Assembly (NCBI GenBank): GCA_018263435.1
Contig: JAANXD010000044.1
Coordinates: 1-42,682, forward strand
Source: Candidatus Scalindua arabica
GTDB lineage: Bacteria; Planctomycetota; Brocadiia; Brocadiales; Scalinduaceae
Reading direction: 5' to 3'
Length of the DNA stretch: 42,682 nucleotides
This document shows positions 24,848 through 31,425 of the stretch, one piece after another (position 1 is the stretch's first letter; each line of letters starts with the position of its first letter). Both the position numbers and the translations under genes were made by a program. Below the pieces are notes generated by a model. It saw only the letters and a program-made list of their open reading frames with translations, had not been told where the DNA came from and did no database searches.

Positions 24848-24956
24848 TTAGATATTCAACTAACTTTTTTGGAACAACATTTCGGCTCGTTGCGTCTATT
24901 CGTAATAGTTCTTTTCTAAATATATCCAGTATAGGCTTGTATTTTTGTAGTAATTA
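24807..24956 (-). pseudogene. Orphan coding remnant overlapping the vsr start
   Basis: The minus frame opens just after a stop and reads LLQKYKPILDIFRKELLRID followed by ATSRNVVPKKLVEYLIGNKD to a stop inside the vsr start region. No start codon of the usual kinds is present near its beginning. It reads like a genuine protein C-terminus, possibly of another restriction-modification gene that lost its 5' part. I do not recognise the family. Confidence 0.3.
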
Positions 24957-24977
24957 TTCCATCAAATCAACTTTGTG

Positions 24978-25484
24978 CTAGTAGCCTATTAATAAAATAC
25001 CTTTTAAAGGTAATTGTAATCTATTGCTTATATACAAAGTTTCAAGAAAGGTATATATTTTCGAAAAATCATCAGACCCTCGATAATCATTTCTAACGGC
25101 AATTATTAGATATTCAACCTTAAACATCATACAAGCTTGAAAAATATCTTTTAAGAATTGATTGTTATCAACAGCCCTACCTGCTTCTACTTCAATAACA
25201 ATTTTTCCATCGTTACTAATAGCATCAGCGTTAAAACACTTGTCTATACCATTGTTGATCCCAAACAACACAGGTACGTTTATCTTTTTATCCTTAGTTT
25301 TTCCTGTTTCTACATTAAAACCGATTTCTTCTAAACCTAAGTGTAATAGTTTCAATACTTCATTACTTGAATGAGTATGCTTTTCAGAAGAAATATCGTC
25401 TTCTACAGATTTAAAGCATTCTATAATAGAATTTATTTTTTCTGTAATACCATGTGAACGTGGAAAAAACTGGAATCTAATCAT
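24978..25484 (-). CDS. Probable restriction endonuclease of the local R-M system
   Basis: 168 aa. The centre reads DKCFNADAISNDGKIVIEVE followed by AGRAVDNNQFLKDIFQACMM, which fits a PD-(D/E)xK nuclease core (Asp, strand, ExE), followed by VEYLIIAVRNDY and LQLPLKGILLIGY. I know proteins with this pattern as uncharacterised neighbours of DNA methyltransferases. It overlaps the preceding small gene by eight bases. The EVE in place of ExK is an acceptable variant in the superfamily. Its specificity cannot be read. Confidence 0.55.
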   Translation of the reverse strand: MIRFQFFPRSHGITEKINSIIECFKSVEDDISSEKHTHSSNEVLKLLHLGLEEIGFNVETGKTKDKKINVPVLFGINNGIDKCFNADAISNDGKIVIEVEAGRAVDNNQFLKDIFQACMMFKVEYLIIAVRNDYRGSDDFSKIYTFLETLYISNRLQLPLKGILLIGY

Positions 25485-25686
25485 TATATTTTTCCTTCAA
25501 CCAACATAAGAGTACTTCAAAATCAGGGAATTCATAATCAACACTTCCATTATCATTCGATATGTAACTCCCACCATCAGGATAACATCTCAGAAATAAG
25601 TTTTCTCCTGCTTCTGTTTTGTCCAAATTCTCTAATAATTCAACAAATTCTTTAACTGATACTTGACTTAAGTCTGTTTTTCTCAT
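25477..25686 (-). CDS. Small acidic hypothetical protein in R-M locus
   Basis: 69 aa, acidic, not recognised (SVKEFVELLENLDKTEAGEN, DYEFPDFEVLLCWLKEKY). No helix-turn-helix is evident, so it is not obviously a controller protein. Its end overlaps the nuclease gene by eight bases and it lies 23 bases after the methyltransferase remnant, so all appear to have been one operon. Confidence 0.6.
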   Translation of the reverse strand: MRKTDLSQVSVKEFVELLENLDKTEAGENLFLRCYPDGGSYISNDNGSVDYEFPDFEVLLCWLKEKYND

Positions 25687-25709
25687 TATATATCCTTTTT
25701 ACTTTTAGA

Positions 25710-26479
25710 TTAATAGGCATGTCTCCCTCCTGCCTGAATGGTAAAAGATGCTTCGTCCCAACCTCTAACTCGATTTCTAGACATGTATATACTGGAAAAC
25801 CCACCGTTCATATATTCATGATTAGGGACTTTGCATTTTGAACCATTGGTGTAATTGTAATTCTTCGCAGGAATGGCTGAATCTTTCAAATCACCAATTG
25901 CCTTCTCAAGAATGATAATATTAGGATAGCCCTTTGGAAATGAAAAATTTATTTTCAAGTCCCGTCTGAACCCAATAAATATAACTCTTTTTCTGTCTTG
26001 AGGATTTTGTAATCTTTTGCGTTCAAAAGTTGGAAATACAAATCATAACCTTGTCCAGCATTTCTAAGAAGGTTTTTTATGTTTGTAAGTGCTTCCCTGT
26101 GCCGTGGAAGTAACATTCCTGACACATTTTCTGCTAGAAAAAATAAAGGCTGTTTCACTTCTAGCAATCTCACAAAATCATAAAAAAGTTGTCCCCTCTT
26201 GTCGTTTATTCCTCTTAATGCCCCAGCTTCACTCCAGCTTTGACGGGGAGGACCTCCTATTACTCCATCGCAGTTGGGAATTTCGTTTACATTAATGTCA
26301 GTAATACTTTTTTTGTCAAGGGTTGTTCTAGGATGATTCTTCTCATAAGTTTCCCATATCTCTTTGTCAAACTCATTTGCCCAGATAATATCAAACCCTG
26401 CTTTTGAAAAGCCTAAATCTAACCCACCTGCTCCAGCAAATAAAGATACTACTTTCATTTTTCTTTTAGATTTAGTCAT
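25710..26479 (-). pseudogene. C5 cytosine DNA methyltransferase, inactivated
   Basis: Motif I is VVSLFAGAGGLDLGFSKAGF and the target-base loop motifs follow, but three defects are seen. First, motif IV reads GGPPRQSW: the catalytic Cys is Arg (CGT at 26243-26245, one T-to-C change from TGT). Second, the frame breaks near 26002; the +1 frame restores PQDRKRVIFIGFRRDLKINF (motif VIII region), as if one C were lost from CCC. Third, the protein stops at IQAGGRHAY, where relatives continue with motifs IX and X, so about 80-100 residues are gone. The two pieces (about 174 and 82 aa) are otherwise well preserved, which suggests recent decay. Confidence 0.88.
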
Positions 26480-26722
26480 TTTACTACGTAAATAGGAAAA
26501 GCGCCTCTAACTATAAATGTATGCTAACTATTACTTACACAAACGTATTATCCAGAACCCCTCCCCCAAAAAATGTCCTATTGATAATTTTTATTTAAGT
26601 AGGACCAACGTCTGTGATTATAATTGTATCTAAAATCTTACTCGTATAAACAAGTAAAACTATCTTTTTGTAGATATTTAGAATGTGGTAAAAGTGAATC
26701 AAAGCTGCTGTCCTTAGTGAGT
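26480..26722. other. Non-coding gap upstream of methyltransferase remnant
   Basis: 243 AT-rich bases with no gene. The only structure seen is an inverted repeat GTCCTA ... TAGGAC (about 26574-26605) with an A/T-rich loop, after a CCCCTCCCCC run. Confidence 0.4.
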
Positions 26723-28645
26723 TTAGTTATTTATTTCAAAGTTAACCCATTCAAACCATTTCTGAATACCTGCTATCTCTGCCCAAGTATTTATTATTCT
26801 AATATCACCAAGGAAGCTATCTTCTTGTTCTCTTTTAGTTCTTTCAGCTAATTTCTTTCCCGGCTTTAGAAATTCAGTCCCATTATATGGTCTGACAAAA
26901 TTATAATCGATATGAAAACCTAATAATCTTAGGTATGCGTAGTTAAAAATGTTTGAAACATTATAAAGTTTTTGTGGTGTAATTTTTCTCACTTCATTAC
27001 TTAATGCAGCAACTGACTCGTCAGCTTGCTTCTTTAACGATTTAAACTGATACTCCCGTAAATTCGGATATACTTCATATAACCATTTTTCAATCATGAA
27101 ATCTACAGGTAGATTTGTAACTTGTCTTATCAATCCTTTATAAAGCATATCCAATAATTGAGATAATTTAGCCTCTGAAATCTGCTTTGATAATGCACAA
27201 GGATGTCGTCTTCCATTTCAGAATATGCAATATTCTGGTTTTCTTTTGTTGTTGCAGGTACAAATCTGTCGTCTTCTTTTGCATTTAATAGTCTAATTGC
27301 ATGTCCACATTCGTGAGCAATAAGATGTTGAAGGTGTTCATTATGTTCTTTTTTATAATATATCAAATGTTTTTCATCGTTTTTACGTGCTATCCTAATC
27401 CCAGCATATTGCGTCATATCTTCTTTTTCTATAAACTTGAAGCCCTTACCACTTAATAGTTCTACCTCATCTAATATTAGTTTTACATCTTCATGAAGAT
27501 TAGGTAAGGCAATATTTTTGTTAGCATAAATGTTTATTTCTTCCTTATTCTTCGGTATGGCTCCCTCTAGCTCTTTTAGCGTTTCATTTATAATTTGCTT
27601 TAAGTGAGGCATACTATCAGAATTATCATTTGCTTTTTGTAAATATTCTTCTGCTTTTCCTCTATTGCCTACTCGACTATACATTAAACCAATCCCAAAT
27701 AATGTCTGAGGATTATTAGGTTCTAGTTCTAGCGCTTTAAGAAAATATTTCTCTGCATCTTTCTTCCTATCAACTTCCATAAGTGCAGCCGCAAGGTTAT
27801 TGTAAGCCAATGCATAATTAGGGTTTAAAACTATCGCTTCTTCATAATGTTGTATTGCTTTATCTAAGTCACCCAAGATTCCATATACATTAGCAATACC
27901 AATATGTATATTTACATTATTTTCATATTCTAATGCTCTAAGATAGTATGATTTTGCTTCATTCCCTTTTTTTAATTCAAGATAACATCGGCCAATGTTT
28001 TCTAAAAGAATTGATTTATTTGGATATTTTACCAATAGTTCTTTTAATTGTTTTATTGCAGATTCAACATCACCTTTTTTTGCAATCTTTGTCGCCTGTT
28101 GGAATAGTTCATTGTCAATCTTACTCATATTCTTTGAGAATTCTACAGAAGTAACAAAAACCATTTCTATATCACGCATTACCTCAATTGTAACTGCTCT
28201 TGGTTCTTCAAATCCTCCAAATTCTACTACTTTAATTAAAATGGTGGAATCATCCATTTCGCTATTAACACCTAATTCATCAAAAGATAATAGATAAGAA
28301 ATCGTATCTTTATCAAAATCATCATGTTTAGATTTTTCCAGTTCGAACAATCGTTTTGCCTGGAGATATTCTTCTTGAAAGTCCATACCGATATCCATTG
28401 TTGCTTTAATTCTTTTCCAAGACACAAACATATAGCTAACAGCCTGCAATCCGCTCAACTCTTTATCGAGAGCTTTGATATAGTACCTTGAATCTGGATT
28501 ATCCATATCAAAACCTTTCTGACCAATAAGCGCAATTTCAAAACCAATATTTTTTACTTCTTCTTTTGATAGGTTCTCAAAGTATTTTATTGCGCCTAAG
28601 CAATACCACATAACTGCTGGATTAAATTTCAACAAAGACTCCTTA
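26723..28645 (-). pseudogene. TPR protein with HExxH zinc-peptidase motif, 5'-truncated and frameshifted
   Basis: The frame is open into the IS at its 5' side (HYKESLLKFNPAVMW), so the N-terminus is lost. Remaining order: an alpha-helical domain (YCLGAIKYFENLSKEEVKNI ... GLQAVSYMFVSWKRI), about five TPR units (residues 170-345 from the TTG at 28635), and HLIAHECGHAIRLL, an HExxH motif at 27301-27315. After MEDDIL the frame shifts near 27202; the other frame continues LSKQISEAKLSQLLDMLYKG and then 140 more residues to 26723. Adding one base (ATCCT to ATCCCT) would restore one protein of about 640 aa. Possibly an ImmA/IrrE-like peptidase tied to stress or defence; that is a guess. Confidence 0.75.
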
Positions 28646-28719
28646 TAGTGGACTGGGATTTTCGGACCAGTAGTTAAGATGCATTTTTGATGTTATAATG
28701 TCAAAAAGGAGGTCTGGAA

Positions 28720-29004
28720 ATGAGAAAGGGTTTTAATGCTGAGTTTAAGGCAAAAGTGGCATTGGAAGCAATCAAGGAAGAAAAGACCATAGCGGAGTTG
28801 TCATCGAAATATGAAGTACATAGGACACAAATAACGGATTGGCGTAAACGAGCATTAGGAGGAGTGAAAGAAACCTTCAAGGGGAAACAGGGGAAGGTCA
28901 ACAAAGAAAATGAGAAGTTAGTCGATGAACTGTACAGACAGATCGGCCAACTGAAGGTAGAAAACGAATGGCTTAAAAAAAAAGCTGCATTGTTTGACAG
29001 TTGA
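28720..29004 (+). CDS. IS3-family transposase OrfA
   Basis: 94 aa. N-terminal helix-turn-helix (EFKAKVALEAIKEEKTIAEL, SSKYEVHRTQITDWRKRAL) and a C-terminal leucine-zipper-like helix (NEKLVDELYRQIGQLKVENE). It binds the IS ends. AGGAGG lies eight bases before the ATG. A run of nine A bases (28975-28983) stands near its end. Confidence 0.93.
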   Translation: MRKGFNAEFKAKVALEAIKEEKTIAELSSKYEVHRTQITDWRKRALGGVKETFKGKQGKVNKENEKLVDELYRQIGQLKVENEWLKKKAALFDS

Positions 29005-29836
29005 AGAGAAAAGACGGCTAATAGAATTTGGGTATGGTAAGTTAAGTATTCGCAGGCAGTGTGAGCTTTTGGATCTACATAGGTCAAATTACTATTACGA
29101 GCCGGTAAAAATACCAGAAGACAGCTTACGGATAATGCACCGTATAGATGAGATTTTCACAGAGTGTCCTTTTTATGGAAGCCGTAAGATACGGGAGGGG
29201 TTAAGGCGCGAAGGTATTAAGATAGGTAGAGAAAGAGTTCAGGCATACATGCGTCAAATGGGATTACGAGCAATCTATCCCAGGGTAAAAACAAGCAGGA
29301 AGCACCCGGAACACAAAATATATCCCTATTTGCTGGGTGATACGAGTATTGCTTATCCGGATCAAGTGTGGGGTACAGATATCACGTATATTCGGCTTAG
29401 ACAGGGGTTTTTATATCTTGTCGCCATTATTGACTGGTTCAGCCGTTACGTTTTATCCTGGCGGTTAAGCAACTCTCTTGATGTCAGTTTTTGCACGGAA
29501 GCATTGAAGGATGCCTTAGAAAGAGGCTGTCCTAAGATATTTAACAGTGATCAGGGATCACAGTTTACGAGTAACGATTTTACTGGTATCCTCTTAAGTA
29601 GTGGGATAGAGATCAGTATGGATGGCCGAGGCCGAGTGTTTGATAATATCTTTACGGAGAGGCTTTGGAGGAGTGTGAAGTATGAGGAGGTGTATATAAA
29701 GAACTATCAGGTATATAAGGATGCCCGTGAGGGTTTAAGCAGTTATTTTTTGTTTTATAACAATCGCAGATATCATCAATCGTTGGGATACAGGACTCCA
29801 GCTGAGGTACATTATAGGGAATGTAGAGGAAGATAA
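28994..29836 (+). CDS. IS3-family transposase OrfB (DDE integrase)
   Basis: 280 aa. HTH_21 region (YGSRKIREGLRREGIKIGRE) followed by the rve integrase core: QVWGTDITYI (first Asp), FNSDQGSQFTS (second Asp) and the catalytic Glu in NIFTERLWRSVKYEEVY, all intact. It begins at a TTG and overlaps orfA by 11 bases. Relative to orfA it is in the +1 frame, so a simple -1 slip on the A9 run would not fuse the two; independent re-initiation is more likely. Confidence 0.95.
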   Translation: MTVEEKRRLIEFGYGKLSIRRQCELLDLHRSNYYYEPVKIPEDSLRIMHRIDEIFTECPFYGSRKIREGLRREGIKIGRERVQAYMRQMGLRAIYPRVKTSRKHPEHKIYPYLLGDTSIAYPDQVWGTDITYIRLRQGFLYLVAIIDWFSRYVLSWRLSNSLDVSFCTEALKDALERGCPKIFNSDQGSQFTSNDFTGILLSSGIEISMDGRGRVFDNIFTERLWRSVKYEEVYIKNYQVYKDAREGLSSYFLFYNNRRYHQSLGYRTPAEVHYRECRGR

Positions 29837-29897
29837 CGCCAAAAAGGATTATTTTTAGATAAGAAAAATATGCAAGGAGGAGTGGTTTGTAGATTTG

Positions 29898-29948
29898 CAA
29901 AAAGTGTAACTCCAGTCGCCCTACGGGCTCCTTCCGTTACACTTTTTG
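29898..29948. terminator. Large hairpin inside the IS, downstream of OrfB
   Basis: A perfect 13-bp stem CAAAAAGTGTAAC / GTTACACTTTTTG encloses a smaller GCCC-n3-GGGC hairpin. A-rich on one side and T-rich on the other, so it can act as a terminator in either direction and would insulate the transposase genes. Confidence 0.6.
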
Positions 29949-30014
29949 TCTCGTACTGTTCATTAAGTAATGCATCTAAAAAATAGGAGAAAATGGTCTT
30001 GACAAACCAGGCCA

Positions 30015-30404
30015 CCTCAGATTATAATCTTCTGTCTGAATACGTCGATAAATACCAAATTCTTTAGTTTCCGGTTCATAACCAACATGACTTGCCTGAA
30101 TAATCATTATGTCTTTACCGTGTGCAGCATGAGGGGCATGCCGATCAGTTGAAACGATGCCACCCGCTCGACCATGATTAAAGGGAAAAGCTCCAAACTG
30201 CTTGGCAATTAGAATAACAGGAAATCCCTGACTTTCATCAGAACAAAAAGCCCTTGATGGAATTATTTTCCCTGGTTTCATTCCCAGAGACAGGCAAAAG
30301 TTGTACAACCGGGGCATGAATTGACTATACCGAATCATCATACCTTCAAGCTTGAAGTCATTGAGGATTGTCTGAAAGCTGCCTATTGACGATGCGGAAT
30401 ACAT
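30015..30404 (-). pseudogene. LCIB-type (theta) carbonic anhydrase, 3' end removed by IS
   Basis: About 130 native residues remain. SRAFCSDESQG (Cys54, Asp56), GAFPFNHGRAGG, HAPHAAHGKD and ASHVGYEPET (His106) are strongly LCIB-like. In the LCIB family zinc is held by two Cys and one His; the first Cys and the His are present, but the second Cys lies in the missing part. After NLR the frame runs into the IS right end and stops at 29976. The lost 3' part is not found elsewhere in the window. Family role: hydration of CO2 to bicarbonate. An AAGGA leader precedes the ATG. Confidence 0.8.
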
Positions 30405-30874
30405 TGAGATTTATCCTTCCAGATAAGATGATTGAAAAACGCTTTTTCCAGAGAAAGTATTAAAGCAAAGATTGATAAAATTTCAAGATCTTTTAATTCA
30501 TACAAGTGGATTGATATTGGTCTGCCTGTTGTGTTCAGTGTCCATAGTCGGGATGGTCTCTTTGACAAAGAAAAACTATTTTACATTGCTTGAAGATAAA
30601 CAACTGCAGACCTTTATTTTTAGTAAGGGCTTGAAATTTGATACGTGAAGTGTTAAAGAAAGCCTATATTTTGTCGCTTGTTGAGGATATAAGGCATCTT
30701 ACCTATTTACTTTTTCAGATAAATAAGAGAAAATAAATAACTTTCTCAAAGGATGAGTCAAGGAATCCTACAAAATATAGTTTTCTTTAAATGGCCAACC
30801 AACATCCTTGTAATGAATATTTCTTACTTTAAGGATTTAATGGGTGTAAAAAGTTTTTCAGGCAGGAGATAATT
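30405..30874. other. Intergenic region before the Rieske operon
   Basis: 470 AT-rich bases. One protein-like minus-free stretch is seen on the plus strand at 30432-30593 (TTG start, 53 residues, FSRESIKAKIDKISRSFNSY ...), with no Shine-Dalgarno and no recognised family. It presumably also holds the promoters of the LCIB remnant and the Rieske operon, but no clear consensus was found. Confidence 0.4.
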
Positions 30875-31393
30875 ATGGAAACTACGAAGCAGGATAGATG
30901 TAATACTTCCGAGACTGGAGAAAACATGTGTTTTACCTTCTCTCGCAGGCATTTTCTTTCTCTGGCTGGTTGGGGTATGTTTTTTGCCGTAATATTGGGA
31001 TTTCTGTCACAAATTTTTGGATATAAAGGTTTCTTTTATCCCAGGGTACTTTTTGAACCTTCACCAAGATTTACAGTGGGGAAACCCGATGCTTTTCCAC
31101 AAATTTCAGTGACTAAATTAAAGTCAAGGAGGGTATTTATTGTACGCAGTGGCAACATATTTAAGGCTATTTCCGTGGTATGCACACATCTGGGTTGTGC
31201 GGTTGAATTTTCAAAAGCCAAGAATATCTTTGAGTGTCCGTGTCATGGAAGTAAGTACTATAGAACAGGTGTAAACTTTGCCGGCCCTGCACCAAAACCT
31301 TTAGCCCATTTTGAAATGTCTTTAGATCATAGTAGCAGATTGGTTGTAGATAAAAGCAAAACAGTGTCTACAGAAACAGAATTAATTGTATAA
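30875..31393 (+). CDS. Rieske iron-sulfur subunit of a cytochrome bc/b6f-type complex
   Basis: 172 aa. A Tat-type anchor (SRRHFLSLAGWGMFFAVILG) precedes the Rieske domain. CTHLGC (103-108) and CPCHGS (121-126) supply the Cys/His ligands of the 2Fe-2S cluster (C103, H105, C121, H124) and the stabilising disulfide (C108, C123); GPAPKPL is the conserved Pro loop. It takes electrons from quinol at the outer face of an energised membrane and passes them to cytochrome c. AGGAG precedes the ATG. First gene of a five-gene operon ending at 37431. Confidence 0.95.
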   Translation: METTKQDRCNTSETGENMCFTFSRRHFLSLAGWGMFFAVILGFLSQIFGYKGFFYPRVLFEPSPRFTVGKPDAFPQISVTKLKSRRVFIVRSGNIFKAISVVCTHLGCAVEFSKAKNIFECPCHGSKYYRTGVNFAGPAPKPLAHFEMSLDHSSRLVVDKSKTVSTETELIV

Positions 31394-31425
31394 AAATACG
31401 CAAGTTCTTAATAAACAGCAGGATT

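Larger units (their letters stand above)
28646..30014 (+). mobile_element. IS3-family insertion sequence, copy 1
   Basis: About 1.37 kb with orfA and orfB. Left end TGGACTGG...GACCA (28649-28669) and right end (29994-30014, reverse complement TGGCCTGG...GACCA) match at 14 of 21 positions, best at both tips. The left end is identical for 99 bases to 42584-42682. The left flank is the TPR-peptidase gene and the right flank an LCIB-like gene, with no clear target duplication (only a doubtful CCT). Exact ends are uncertain by a few bases because TATAG precedes both copies. Confidence 0.88.

Noticed and set aside
26001-26005. Programmed frameshift in the methyltransferase gene
   Set aside because: No slippery heptamer is present, and the gene carries two other inactivating changes, so decay or sequencing error is simpler.
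28975-28983. Classic -1 slippery site for an OrfAB fusion
   Set aside because: OrfB is in the +1 frame relative to OrfA, so a -1 slip here would not lead into it.
29976-30404. Complete 142-aa gene at this position
   Set aside because: The last 12 codons lie in the IS right end; the family is longer and the third zinc ligand is missing, so it is a truncated gene.
30432-30593. Small plus-strand gene of 53 residues
   Set aside because: TTG start directly after a stop, no Shine-Dalgarno and no recognised family; kept only as a note in the intergenic entry.
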